A stretch of 64,000 nucleotides of DNA from Labrys monachus (lineage in GTDB: Bacteria; Pseudomonadota; Alphaproteobacteria; Rhizobiales; Labraceae): assembly GCF_030814655.1 (NCBI RefSeq), contig NZ_JAUSVK010000001.1, positions 5,587,001-5,651,000 on the forward strand, in the 5' to 3' direction. Shown here one piece after another: positions 43,256-53,381 of the stretch (position 1 is the stretch's first letter; every line of letters begins with the position of its first letter). Under the pieces are notes generated by a model. It made no database searches and was not told the origin of the DNA. It was given only the letters and a program-made list of their open reading frames with translations. The translations under genes and the position numbers were made by a program.

Positions 43256-43367
43256 AACCGTTGCGGCTTCCGGCCGATCCTGCGCCTGACACACGCTGCC
43301 CCGTGCCGCCCGCATGCGCGTCCGGCGATCGACGGCATGTCGCGGACAAAGGCCAAAGAGGAAACCA

Positions 43368-44429
43368 ATGAAGGTCGTGATTGAGATCGCGGCGGCGCTT
43401 TGCATCGCCGTCGCTGCGACGGCGATGGGGCAACAATCAGCCCTCGCCAGCGACAATGTCGGGGTGCGTCAGATTGCGGCTCCCTCCAAGGAACGCGGCG
43501 GCGATCTTGCCGTGACCGTGTGGTATCCGGCGGATGCAGGAGGCAGACCCGTCACGCTTGGCGAGAGCGTCTTCTTTATCGGGACGCCCGCCATGCTGGA
43601 CGCCCCTCTGTCGCAGGGAAAATATCCTGTGATCCTGCTATCCCATGGCGCAGGCCTGGGAGGAACCGCGCAAGCCATGAGCTGGATTGCGACGCCCCTG
43701 GCCAGGCGGGGCTTCATCGTGGCGGCTCCCACCCATCCGGGCAATACCGGTGCGAACCGATCCGCCGCGGAGACGATGAAGCTCTGGCTGAGACCCTCGG
43801 ATGTCAGCGCGGCCTTGGACGCGGTCGAGAAGGAGGCCGCCTTCAAGGACAGCCTCGATGCCGGGAAGGTCGGCGTCCTCGGGCTGTCCATGGGCGGCAA
43901 CACCGCCCTGGCGCTGGCCGGCGCCCGCATCGATCCACGACGCCTGGCGGGCTATTGCGACACCGGCGCACCCAACACCTCGCTGTGCGGATGGGTGAGG
44001 CAGAGCGGCGTCGATCTCCACGCCATGGACATGCGCCTCGCCGGCCGTGACAACGAAGACAAGCGGATTCGCTTCGCCATGGCGATCGATCCCGCCCCGG
44101 TCGACGTCTTTCAGGCCGATACGTTTTCCCGGATTTCGATCCCTGTCGGCATCGTGAATCTCGGCCAGCCGGGGAAGATCCCGCCGGCCACGCAAGCCGC
44201 GGGGATCGCGAAAGCCATTCCCCGCAACAGCTACGCCACGATCGCCGATGCGAGCCACTTCAGCATGTTCGCCGTGTGCAAGGCCGGCGCTGCCGATCTC
44301 GCCGACGCCGAAAAGATCGGCGATCCCATCTGTTCGGACGGCGGAGGCCGTTCGCGGCTCGAGATCCACGAACAGCTGATCGATAGGGTCACCGACGCTT
44401 TCAGCCGGGCGCTCGGGACGAACCGTTGA
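43368..44429 (+). CDS. Exported alpha/beta hydrolase
   Basis: A 353-residue secreted hydrolase. The signal peptide (MKVVIEIAAALCIAVAATAM, cleavage near ALA-SD) is followed by an alpha/beta-hydrolase domain of the dienelactone/PAF-acetylhydrolase-like type. The oxyanion region is ILLSHGAGLGG, the nucleophile elbow GLSMGG, and a likely catalytic histidine is in DASHFSMF. GAGG before 43368 fixes the start. The substrate is unknown; the membrane AraC-type regulator upstream may control it. Confidence 0.85.
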   Translation: MKVVIEIAAALCIAVAATAMGQQSALASDNVGVRQIAAPSKERGGDLAVTVWYPADAGGRPVTLGESVFFIGTPAMLDAPLSQGKYPVILLSHGAGLGGTAQAMSWIATPLARRGFIVAAPTHPGNTGANRSAAETMKLWLRPSDVSAALDAVEKEAAFKDSLDAGKVGVLGLSMGGNTALALAGARIDPRRLAGYCDTGAPNTSLCGWVRQSGVDLHAMDMRLAGRDNEDKRIRFAMAIDPAPVDVFQADTFSRISIPVGIVNLGQPGKIPPATQAAGIAKAIPRNSYATIADASHFSMFAVCKAGAADLADAEKIGDPICSDGGGRSRLEIHEQLIDRVTDAFSRALGTNR

Positions 44430-44461
44430 TCGCGTAGCGAGCCTTCGAGACAGTTCGGGAC

Positions 44462-44485
44462 GGCTCCGGCGCGAACGCCGGAGCC
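44462..44485. terminator. Bidirectional hairpin between convergent genes
   Basis: GGCTCCGGCG-CGAA-CGCCGGAGCC, a perfect ten-base stem, lies between the stops of the hydrolase and the leftward ABC binding-protein gene. It lacks a U-tract on either side. Confidence 0.6.
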
Positions 44486-44495
44486 GGGCGCCGCA

Positions 44496-45446
44496 TCACA
44501 TGCAGTCGCCCTTGTACTCGTATTTGTCGGCGGTCGCGGTGTCGCCGGCCTTGATGGTGACGATCTCGGTCAGCGTCGTCTTGTCGAGATGGCCGCCCTT
44601 GGTCAGCGTGAGCGCCGTCTGCATGGCGACCTCGCCTTCGACCTTGGGATTCTGGGCGATCAGCGCCTGGATGCTGCCGTTCTTGAAGGCGGCGACCTCC
44701 GCGCTCGCCGCGTCATAGGCGACGACCTTGACCTTGCCGAGCGCCCCCGCCTGCCGCAGGCCGGTCAGCGCGCCGATGGCGCCCTGGTCGTTGGTGGAGA
44801 AGATGCCGGCGAGGTCGGGATGAGCCGACAGCGTGGAGGTGACGATCTCCGCCGCCTTCTGCGGGTCGTCGCTCTGATATTGCGGCCCGAGATAATCGAG
44901 GCCGGCATATTTCTTCAGCTCCTCCTCGAAGCCGGTGGTGCGGGCGTCCTGCGCCGCCGATCCCGGCGGCTGGGTGATGACCAGCACCTTGCCCTTGCCG
45001 CCCAGCAGCGTGTTCATGGCGTCGGCGGCCTGCTTGCCGCCCTGCTCGTTGTCGGTGACGATCTGCGTCTCGACGAAGGAATTGTCGCGGACCGTCTGGT
45101 CGACGGTGACGATCCTGGTGCCGAGGCCGGCGAGCTGCTTCAGCGGGGCGACGAGCGCCTGCGCGTCCGTCGGCACCACCACGGCGACCGCCGGCTTGGT
45201 GGCGGCGACGGCGTTGACCACCGGGATCTGGCTGTCGGCGGCGAACTGGTCGGGCGCCGAGACGGTGAGGGCGAGGCCGAGCTCCTTGGCCTTGGCCTGG
45301 GCGCCGCAGGCGAGCGCCTGGTAGAACGGGCTGCCCTTGACGCCGAGCACGAGCGCGACCGAAGGCTCGGCGGCGAAGGCGGCGGTGGACAAAAGGAAGC
45401 CTGCGGCGGCAAGCCCGGCCGCGACGGGAAGATGTTTCGTCTTCAT
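44496..45446 (-). CDS. Sugar ABC transporter, periplasmic binding protein (RbsB-like)
   Basis: A 316-residue periplasmic-binding-protein type 1 with a signal peptide (AAGLAAAGFLLSTAAFA-AE). The ligand-binding strands LVLGVKGSPFYQALACGAQAKA, GIFSTNDQGAIGAL and VVAYDA are typical of RbsB-type sugar or autoinducer-2 binding proteins. It is the last gene of a seven-gene leftward operon. The ligand is unknown. Confidence 0.92.
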   Translation of the reverse strand: MKTKHLPVAAGLAAAGFLLSTAAFAAEPSVALVLGVKGSPFYQALACGAQAKAKELGLALTVSAPDQFAADSQIPVVNAVAATKPAVAVVVPTDAQALVAPLKQLAGLGTRIVTVDQTVRDNSFVETQIVTDNEQGGKQAADAMNTLLGGKGKVLVITQPPGSAAQDARTTGFEEELKKYAGLDYLGPQYQSDDPQKAAEIVTSTLSAHPDLAGIFSTNDQGAIGALTGLRQAGALGKVKVVAYDAASAEVAAFKNGSIQALIAQNPKVEGEVAMQTALTLTKGGHLDKTTLTEIVTIKAGDTATADKYEYKGDCM

Positions 45447-45474
45447 CTGCGTTCTCCTGTTGGATGGTTGAGTC

Positions 45475-46523
45475 TCAGCCGCGTTCTCTCGCGCGGCGCT
45501 TGAGCTGGTCGATCCAGACGGCGAGGACGAGCACGGCGCCCGTCGCCACCGTCTGCCAGAACGGCGGGATGCCGAGGATCACGAAGCCGTTCAGCAGGAC
45601 GATGGGGATGAACACGCCGACCACCGTGCCGGCGATGCTGCCGATGCCGCCGAACAGGCTGGTGCCGCCGAGCACCACCGCCGAGATGGTCGAGAGATTG
45701 TCCATCGCATGGCCGCCGATGGTCGTGGTGCCGAAGCGGGCCGTCGACATCATCGCCGCAAGGCCGGCGAGCATGCCCGACAGCACATAGATGCCGATGA
45801 GGCGCGCCCGCACATTGATGCCCGACCGCCGCGCCGCCTCGGCATCCGAGCCGACGGCGAAGACATGCAGGCCGAAGCGCGTGAGATGCAGCACGACGGC
45901 GCCGAGCAGGCTGACGAGGATGGCGATCACGACGAGCACCGGCACGCCGGCGACCGTGCCGGAGCCGATGACGTCGACGAGCAGTTCCGGCACGGCGCGG
46001 ACATCGACGCCGTTGGTGAGGATCTGCGCGAAGCCGAGCGCCATGCCGAAGGTGCCGAGCGTGACGATCAGCGCGGGAATGCGCGCCACGGCGACGAGGA
46101 AGCCGTTCACCGCGCCCCAGAAGGCGCCGCTGGCCAGGGCGACGGCGAGGCCGGCGAGGACGACGCCCCAGCCGCCGCCGGTCGTGCCGTAGGTGCCGCC
46201 GGGCGCGCCGGACAGATGCAGCATCGCCTGCGCCGAGGTGATGGAGGCGAAGACGAGGACGGCGCCGACCGACAGGTCGATGCCGGCGGCGATGATGACG
46301 AAGGTCTGCCCGACCGACAGCACCAGCAGGATCGCGGCATTCACCGCGAGCATCGACAGGTTGTAGGCGGAGCCGAACTGCGTCGGCCGCAGCGCCGAGA
46401 AGATCACGATCAGGGCGATCAGCAGCAGGAAGATCCAGCCGCCGCCGAGAAGGCGGCCCCAGACATCGCGGCTCGCGCCGGCCTCGGCCTCGGCGGCGGA
46501 AGTGGGATCGTTGGCGCTCGCCA

Positions 46524-46524
<1 letters not shown>
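45475..46524 (-). CDS. Sugar ABC transporter permease (RbsC-like)
   Basis: A 349-residue inner-membrane permease of the ribose/xylose type. VIIAAGIDLSVGAVLVFAS and IPALIVTLGTFGMALG match RbsC, and SGINVRARLIGIYVLSGMLAG follows. Its ATG overlaps the ATPase stop by one base, and it precedes the binding-protein gene by 28 bases. Confidence 0.93.
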
Positions 46525-47290
<766 letters not shown>

Positions 47291-47294
<4 letters not shown>

Positions 47295-47596
47295 GGCAGC
47301 ACCTCGGCGGAGAGGCCGACATTGTTGGCGAAGGCGAACCATTCGCCATAGGCCCTCGCCGTCAGGCCGGCCCAATGCTCGAACGCCGCCTCCGGGCTCG
47401 GGAAGCGCCAGACCTCCACCGTCTCGTAATCATGCTGGCCGCGCACGTGATAGGCACCGAGAGGCTCGGCGCCCTTCGCCGCGGACGCCTGCGCGACCTC
47501 GCGCCAGGCCGCTTTGTGCTCGGCCTGCTGCTCGGGGCCGAGCCCGTACCAATGCGGGCGGGGGCGGGCATAGTGGATCCAGATCGTTGCGTTCAT
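47291..47596 (-). CDS. Conserved protein of unknown function (101 residues)
   Basis: Not recognised at family level. It has an alpha/beta pattern resembling dimeric alpha/beta-barrel (ABM/EthD-like) proteins: ATIWIHYARP, then EQQAEHKAAWREVAQ, then DYETVEVWRFPSPEAAFEHW. GGAG before ATG 47596 and overlap of its stop with the ATPase start support it. The last segment resembles repeats in the next upstream gene's product, so the two may be distant relatives. Position between BtpA-like and ABC genes suggests an enzyme acting on the imported compound, as inference. Confidence 0.75.
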
Positions 47597-47606
47597 GATG
47601 CGCTCC

Positions 47607-48329
47607 TCAGGCGGCGGCCAGCAGGTCGGCCAGCGGCCTGCGACGGCCGATGAAATGGCGGGAGGTGGTGAACTTGAAGTCGGCCGCGTGCTCATGCCCG
47701 GTCATCGCCTCGTCCACCGTCGCCAGGTCCGGCACCTCCCAGATGCCGAGATGATGCCAGGAGCTCGCCCAGTCGAGGCGGTGGCGGCCGGCGATCGTCA
47801 CGTCGAGCGCGAGGTCGTTCCTGAAGGCGACGTCGCATTCGGCGTCGTATTCCCGGCGCTCGTCCGGGGTGGCCGCCGCCCAGGCATCGTTCCATTCCCA
47901 CAGAGCGAGGAAGCCCCAGTCGCGTTCCGTCGCCGCCCCCTGCCCGCGCACGGTGGCGAATTCGCGCGGGCCGAGCAGCCATTCGGTGGCGAAGCGCCGC
48001 GACCAGCCGGCCCGCTCGAGGCGGATGGTGCCCTCGACGGCGGCCGAGACCGTCGGCGCCTCGAAGGCGCCGGCGATGTCGACATTGTGGGCGAAGCCGC
48101 AATCGAACGCCGCGGGCTCCGCGCCGTCGCCGTCCCCGAACATCGCCCGCACCGACAGGTGCCAGCCCTCGGCCGCGAGGTCGCGCAGGACGGCGCCGAC
48201 CGCCTCGCGCTCGCGGGCGCCGAAGATGCCCCCGGCGGCGGGCAGGCGCCTGGCCAGGAAGGCGACGACGCAGCGCTGCCCGGTCGCGGCTGCGGAGAAG
48301 ACGTCCGTTTCGCCGGTGAGCAGGGTCAT
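47607..48329 (-). CDS. Conserved two-domain protein of unknown function (240 residues)
   Basis: Not recognised. The protein seems to have two related halves: FEAPTVSAAVEGTIRLERAG near residue 90 and WEVPDLATVDEAMTGHEHA near residue 205 share spacing and hydrophobic pattern. Both resemble the single domain in the 101-residue neighbour (WRFPSPEAAFEHWAGLTA). Acidic and His-rich segments (SRHFIGRRRP, WASSWHHLGIWE) could contribute to a catalytic or metal site. The start at 48329 overlaps the btpA-like stop (ATGA). No function is assigned. Confidence 0.75.
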   Translation of the reverse strand: MTLLTGETDVFSAAATGQRCVVAFLARRLPAAGGIFGAREREAVGAVLRDLAAEGWHLSVRAMFGDGDGAEPAAFDCGFAHNVDIAGAFEAPTVSAAVEGTIRLERAGWSRRFATEWLLGPREFATVRGQGAATERDWGFLALWEWNDAWAAATPDERREYDAECDVAFRNDLALDVTIAGRHRLDWASSWHHLGIWEVPDLATVDEAMTGHEHAADFKFTTSRHFIGRRRPLADLLAAA

Positions 48330-49174
48330 GCCGCGCTCCTCACGGCGGAGACGGCGTTCATCAGCGCCTCGACGCGGCGGGGATCGACGGCGTTCCACCA
48401 GCGCCCGTCATGCTTGAGCCACTGGCCGACGATGGCGCCGTCGGCGACGCCGAACAGCGACGGCACCTGCTCGGCGGTGAGGCCGGAGCCGACGATGACC
48501 GGCAGGTTGGTGCCGCCCCTCACCTCCTCGACCTCGCGCGGCTCGGTGGGCGAGCCCGTCCGCGTGCCGGAGGCGATCAGCACGTCGGCGTCGAACCATT
48601 CGGCATCCGTCGCCTGCTCGGCGATGCTGCGGTCGGCGGTGATGGCATGGGCGCCGAACTTGACGTGGACGTCGGCGAAGATGGCGACCTCGTCGGCGCG
48701 GATGCGGGAGCGGTAGCGCATCGCCTCCGGGGCGGGGCCGTTGAGGATGCCCTCATTGGCGACATAGGCGTTGACCCACTGGTTGGCCCGAACCCAGCGG
48801 GCGCCCACGGCCTTGGCGACGGCCAGGGCCGGAATGACGCCGTTGGCGACGCAGGTGATGCCGATCGGGGTGTCGACCGCCCCGCGCACCGCGAGGCAGG
48901 CCGCCGTCAGCGCCGCCACCGTCTCGGGGCCGATATGCTCTGGCCGGGCGAACGGCATGTCGCTGGCGTTTTCCAGGATGATGCCGTCGATGCCGCCCTG
49001 CGAGAGCGTCCGCGCATCGGCCACCGCCGCCGCATAGATGTCCCCGACCGGCTCGTTGGCATAGCGCGGCGCGCCCGGCAGGGGACGCAGATGGATGACG
49101 CCGATCACCGGCTTCTTCACCGGAAACAGCGTCTCCAGCATGTTGGGCTTGGCAGGCAGGACCTGGGGTTTCAC
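48326..49174 (-). CDS. BtpA/SgcQ-family TIM-barrel protein
   Basis: A 282-residue BtpA-family protein with VIGVIHLRPLPGAP, GIDGIILENASDMPF and VRANQWVNAYVANEG, then FADVHVKFGAHAI and VIVGSGLT. BtpA was first linked to photosystem I stability in cyanobacteria, but relatives such as SgcQ lie in bacterial sugar operons and are probable aldolase-like enzymes. Start is GTG 49174 or TTG 49180, with no ideal ribosome site. It precedes the two unknown genes and follows GntR by 48 bases. Confidence 0.85.
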   Translation of the reverse strand: MKPQVLPAKPNMLETLFPVKKPVIGVIHLRPLPGAPRYANEPVGDIYAAAVADARTLSQGGIDGIILENASDMPFARPEHIGPETVAALTAACLAVRGAVDTPIGITCVANGVIPALAVAKAVGARWVRANQWVNAYVANEGILNGPAPEAMRYRSRIRADEVAIFADVHVKFGAHAITADRSIAEQATDAEWFDADVLIASGTRTGSPTEPREVEEVRGGTNLPVIVGSGLTAEQVPSLFGVADGAIVGQWLKHDGRWWNAVDPRRVEALMNAVSAVRSAA

Positions 49175-49222
49175 GGGCAATCACTCTTTTCAATCAAGGG
49201 GAGGCGCGGACGGGACATGGCG

Positions 49223-49975
49223 TCATGCCCGCGCGAGGTCGACGCTGAAACGGTAGCGGTCGGCGCGATAGCGCATCACCGCATATTCGACGGGCCTGCC
49301 GTCCGGCCCCCATGAGCGGCGGCGCGCGACGAGGATCGGCGCGTTCCGCGCCACGCCGAGGCTTCGCGCCGTGGCGGCGTCGGCACCGGCCGCCTCGATA
49401 TATTCGTGCCCGCCGGTGATCCGCGCGCCGCAATGGCGCGCGAGCCAGGCATAGAGGGAGCCGGCGTCGAGGTCGGCGACGGTCGGCGGCGCCGAGGTGG
49501 CGAGGACCTCCGGCGCCAGCCAGGAGACGGATAGCCCCATCGGCTCGCCGTCCGCCTGGAGGAGCCGGTGGATGCAGAAGGCCTCGGCGCCCTGCGCCAA
49601 GCCCAGCGCCTCCGCCGCCTCGCTCGTCAGCGGCGCGGGCGCGGCGCTCGCCGTCGCATAGGAGGCCCGCAGGCCGCGCCGGCTCATATCCTCGGAAAAG
49701 CTGGCGAGCTGGTTGGCCGGCTGCTCGACCTTGGGCTTCAGCAGGATCGAGCCCCGTCCGGCATGGCGGCTGATCAGCCCTTCCTGCCGCAGCCGCTCCA
49801 GCGAGGCGCGGGCCGTCGTCCGGCTCACGCCGAAGGCGGCGTGCAGCTCGGCCTCGGACGGGAGCACGTCACCGGCCGAAAACGTGCCCGCGGCGATGGC
49901 GGCGCGCAGGCGCTCCGCGATCTGAAACCACAGGGGGACGGGGCCGTGCGACAGGGGTGTGGCGTTCCAGCTCAT
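49223..49975 (-). CDS. GntR-family regulator (HutC/UTRA type)
   Basis: A 250-residue regulator with an N-terminal winged helix (LWFQIAERLRAAIAAGTFSA, SEAELHAAFGVSRTTARASL) and a UTRA ligand domain (SVSWLAPEV, then GHEYIEAA). It is the first gene of the leftward BtpA/ABC operon, so it is probably its local repressor. Upstream TGTCATAATGTTCCTACA (49983-50000) has TGT/ACA ends and may contain the operator. Confidence 0.88.
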   Translation of the reverse strand: MSWNATPLSHGPVPLWFQIAERLRAAIAAGTFSAGDVLPSEAELHAAFGVSRTTARASLERLRQEGLISRHAGRGSILLKPKVEQPANQLASFSEDMSRRGLRASYATASAAPAPLTSEAAEALGLAQGAEAFCIHRLLQADGEPMGLSVSWLAPEVLATSAPPTVADLDAGSLYAWLARHCGARITGGHEYIEAAGADAATARSLGVARNAPILVARRRSWGPDGRPVEYAVMRYRADRYRFSVDLARA

Positions 49976-50246
49976 GGGCGAATGTAGGAACATTATGACA
50001 ATTGAGTCCAGCCCGGATTCCGGGCAGCGGCGCGAAATTTTCAGGCAGCCGAAAGGCGCGTCTCACCGAAAGCGCGGCCGGCCCGCGCGCGGTTTCGAGC
50101 GGGCATCGGCCCAAATTTTCCGGCTGCCGGCCCGAAGCCCTCTTGCATTGCGCGAAGGTTTCGTTGATCGCTTGGCGGGAGATTCAGGCCCGCATGCGCC
50201 GGGGAGGCGAAGCGTGCGGGCCTGCCGGCGAAGCAGGGAAAACACT

Positions 50247-51212
50247 ATGCGCATCGGACGATTGGCGCTCGCAGCGGGCGTGGCACTGGCATTTCTGCAT
50301 TCGGCGGCCTTCGCCGCCGACAAGGTGACGGTCGACGTCACCGCCATCGTCGAGCATCCGGCCCTCGACGCGGCGCGCGACGGCGTCAAGAAGGCGCTGG
50401 AGGAAGCCGGCTACAAGGACGGCGAGAACCTCGTCTTCCACTATGAATCCGCGCAGGGCAACCCGGCCACCGCCGCGCAGATCGCCCAGAAATATATCGG
50501 CGAGAACCCGACCGTCATCGTGCCGATCGCCACGCCCTCGGCGCAGGCCGTGGTCGCCGCGACGCAGGACATCCCGGTGGTGTTCACCGCCGTCACCGAT
50601 CCGGTCGGCGCCCAGCTCGTCAAAGATCGCGACCATCCCGGCGGCAACGTCACCGGCATCGCCGATTTCTCGCCGCTGGCCGACCACCTCGATCTCATCA
50701 AGGAGATCCTGCCCAACACCCGCAAGATCGGCGTGCCCTACAATCCGGGCGAAGCCAACGGCGCGGTGCTGGTCGCCGCGCTGCAGAAGATGGCGCCGAA
50801 GTGGAATGTCGAGATCGTGGTCGCGCCCGCCTCGAAATCGGCCGACGTGCAGGCGGCGGCCGAGAGCCTGGTCGGCAAGGTCGACGTGATCTACGTCCCC
50901 ACCGACAACACCATCGTCTCGGCGCTCGAGGCGGTGATCGGCGTCGGCACCGACAACAAGATCCCGGTGTTCTCCGGCGACACCGACAGCGTGGTGCGCG
51001 GCACCATCGCCTCGGTCGGCTTCAACTATTACGAGATCGGCCGCCAGACCGGCGCCGTCGTCGTGCGCGTGCTGAAGGGCGAGAAGCCCGGCGACATCCC
51101 CGTGCGCAACGCCAGCGGCACCGATCTGTTCATCAACACCAAGGCCGCCGCCGCCATGGGCGTCACCATCCCGCCGGCGGTGCTGAGCCGCGCCAAGAAG
51201 GTGATCGACTGA
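50247..51212 (+). CDS. ABC transporter substrate-binding protein, TrpX type
   Basis: A 321-residue binding protein of the ABC_sub_bind (DUF534) family. A signal peptide (RLALAAGVALAFLHSAAFA-AD) precedes VDVTAIVEHPALDAARDGVK and VFTAVTDPVGAQLV, hallmark segments of TrpX-like proteins that bind aromatic amino acids or related ligands. AGGGAA supports ATG 50247. Its permease and ATPase follow after a repeat-filled gap. Confidence 0.92.
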   Translation: MRIGRLALAAGVALAFLHSAAFAADKVTVDVTAIVEHPALDAARDGVKKALEEAGYKDGENLVFHYESAQGNPATAAQIAQKYIGENPTVIVPIATPSAQAVVAATQDIPVVFTAVTDPVGAQLVKDRDHPGGNVTGIADFSPLADHLDLIKEILPNTRKIGVPYNPGEANGAVLVAALQKMAPKWNVEIVVAPASKSADVQAAAESLVGKVDVIYVPTDNTIVSALEAVIGVGTDNKIPVFSGDTDSVVRGTIASVGFNYYEIGRQTGAVVVRVLKGEKPGDIPVRNASGTDLFINTKAAAAMGVTIPPAVLSRAKKVID

Positions 51213-51590
51213 GGATCGGCAGCGCGGGATCTTGCCCGTATGCTCTCGAGCAAAGCGCGTTTAGGCAGAAACGGCGCTTTGCTCTAACTCCTTGTTTTTC
51301 GACGCGTCTTTGCGCTTTGCTGATTCCGTCAAAACACAAGACGCTCTGGGATCCGAGAATTGGCCGCCTTCTCCCGGGCCGGGAGAAGGTCCCGGCAGGG
51401 GGATGAGGGTCTAAACCTCGACGAATAGCTCGATAAAGATGTTTGAATTGTCGAAGTTGAGTCCCTCATCCGGCGCTGCGCGCCACCTTCTCCCACACGG
51501 GAGAAGGCAAATCGTGCCTTCGCCGGCCAGGTCCGATGCCTGTGGACAGAATGTCCACGCACCCCGGCACACCTTCAGCAGGATAAGCCG
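51213..51590. repeat. Repeat-filled gap (RIME-like copy C and palindromes)
   Basis: No gene is present. About 51255-51345 resembles a common rhizobial intergenic sequence rich in CGCTTTGCTCTAACTCCTTG. A RIME-like composite occupies 51367-51507, with CCTTCTCCC...GGGAGAAGG ends and the same orientation as copy B. GTGGACA-GAA-TGTCCAC is at 51542-51558. As in the importer at 24308, the repeat sits between binding protein and permease. Confidence 0.75.
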
Positions 51591-52511
51591 ATGAGCCTGT
51601 TCGCCTTTCTGGGCGCCATCGAAATCGGCCTGGTCTATGCCCTGGTCGCGCTCGGGGTGTATCTGTCCTTCCGGGTCCTCAACTTTCCGGACCTCACGGT
51701 CGACGGCAGCTTCCCGCTCGGCGCCGCCACGGCGGCGACGCTGATCGTCGCCGGGGTCGATCCGGTGCTGGCGACGCTCGCCGCCATCGCCGCCGGCGCC
51801 GTCGCCGGGCTGGTGACGGCCTGGCTCAATGTCCGTTTCGGCATCCTGCATCTGCTCGCCAGCATCCTGACGATGATCGCGCTGTTCTCTGTCAATCTGC
51901 GCATCATGGGCAAGCCGAACGTCGCGCTGATCAACCAGGACACGGTAGTGAACCTGTTCACCTGGCTGTCGCCGGCGATCGCCGCCCTCGGCCTGCCGGT
52001 GCGGGCCATGCTGAAGGTGGTGACGCTCGCCGTCGTCGTCCTCGCCGTCGGGCTGGCGCTCGGCCGCTTCCTGACCTCGGAATTCGGCCTGGCGATGCGG
52101 GCCACCGGCGCCAATGCGCGCATGGCGCGGGCGCAGGGCATCTCGACCAGCCTGCACATCTATGTCGGCATGGCGCTGTCGAACGGCCTCGTCGCCCTCG
52201 CCGGCGCCCTGTTCGCGCAGACCGCGGGTTTCGCCGACGTCACCGTCGGCACCGGCACCATCGTCAGCGGCCTCGCCGCCGTCATCCTCGGCGAGACATT
52301 GTTCCGCACCCGCTCGATCGTCGTGATGCTGCTGGCCTGCGTGATCGGCGCGCTCGTCTACCGCATCGCCATCGCGCTGGCCCTCAACACCGGCGTGCTC
52401 GGCCTGCAGGCCTCCGACCTCAATCTGGTGACGGCGGTGCTCGTCGGCCTGGCGCTGATGCTGCCGAGCATGCGCAATCCGCTCAAATCCCTGTTCCGGC
52501 GGAGCGCCTGA
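51591..52511 (+). CDS. ABC transporter permease, TrpY type
   Basis: A 306-residue permease with eight to nine helices. It begins FAFLGAIEIGLVYALVALGV and contains LRVLNFPDLTVDGSFPLGAA-like segments and ARAQGISTSLHIYVGMALSNG, typical of permeases paired with ABC_sub_bind proteins. It is one base before the ATPase gene. Confidence 0.92.
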   Translation: MSLFAFLGAIEIGLVYALVALGVYLSFRVLNFPDLTVDGSFPLGAATAATLIVAGVDPVLATLAAIAAGAVAGLVTAWLNVRFGILHLLASILTMIALFSVNLRIMGKPNVALINQDTVVNLFTWLSPAIAALGLPVRAMLKVVTLAVVVLAVGLALGRFLTSEFGLAMRATGANARMARAQGISTSLHIYVGMALSNGLVALAGALFAQTAGFADVTVGTGTIVSGLAAVILGETLFRTRSIVVMLLACVIGALVYRIAIALALNTGVLGLQASDLNLVTAVLVGLALMLPSMRNPLKSLFRRSA

Positions 52512-52512
52512 G

Positions 52513-53307
52513 ATGATCGCGGTCCAGGGCGTCCATGTCACCTTCGGCCGGGGCACGCCGCTCGAGAACCGCGCCTTGCGCGGCCTCGACCTCGCCATTC
52601 CCGCCGGCGAATTCGTCACGGTGATCGGTTCGAACGGCGCCGGCAAGTCGACCCTGCTGAACGTGCTGAGCGGCGATGTCGCCGCCGAGCGCGGCCGGGT
52701 CGAGATCGGCGGCATCGACGTCACCCGCTGGTCGGCGCCGCGGCGCGCCGGCCTCGTCGCCCGCGTGTTCCAGGATCCGATGGCCGGCACCTGCGAGGCG
52801 CTGTCGATCGAGGAGAACATGGCGCTCGCCCATGCCCGCGGCCGTGCGCGCGGGCTCAGGGCCTCGCTCGACGCCGCCCGCCGCGCCGTCTTCCGCGACC
52901 GGCTGGCGGTGCTGGGCCTCGGCCTCGAAAACCGCCTCGGCGATTCCATGGGCCTGCTCTCCGGCGGCCAGCGCCAGGCCGTCAGCCTGCTGATGGCGAC
53001 GCTCGCCGGCATGAAGATCCTGCTGCTCGACGAACACACCGCCGCGCTCGATCCGCGCACCGCCGATTTCGTGCTGCAATTGACCCGCCGCATCGTGGAG
53101 GAGCAGAAGCTCACCGCTTTGATGGTGACCCATTCGATGCGCCACGCGCTCGACTACGGCACCCGCACGGTGATGCTGCACGAAGGCAAGGTCGCCTTCG
53201 ACCTCGCCGGCAACGAGCGCCAAGGCCTCGACGTGCCGGATCTCCTCAAGCTGTTCAGCAGGGTGCGCGGGGAAGAGCTGGACGACGATAGCTTGCTGCT
53301 GGGGTGA
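52513..53307 (+). CDS. ABC transporter ATPase, TrpZ type
   Basis: A 264-residue ATPase: Walker A GSNGAGKST, signature LLSGGQRQAV, Walker B LLLDEHTAALDP with His in place of the usual Pro, as in this subfamily, and switch histidine in VTHSM. It completes the TrpX-type importer. The accessory AT-rich segment begins just after its stop. Confidence 0.93.
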   Translation: MIAVQGVHVTFGRGTPLENRALRGLDLAIPAGEFVTVIGSNGAGKSTLLNVLSGDVAAERGRVEIGGIDVTRWSAPRRAGLVARVFQDPMAGTCEALSIEENMALAHARGRARGLRASLDAARRAVFRDRLAVLGLGLENRLGDSMGLLSGGQRQAVSLLMATLAGMKILLLDEHTAALDPRTADFVLQLTRRIVEEQKLTALMVTHSMRHALDYGTRTVMLHEGKVAFDLAGNERQGLDVPDLLKLFSRVRGEELDDDSLLLG

Positions 53308-53381
53308 GGCTCGCTTCCTTTGCACCGACGGGAGCGCTTATACAACAGTGCATGAAGCGATCCAAATCATTACGACGTCGG

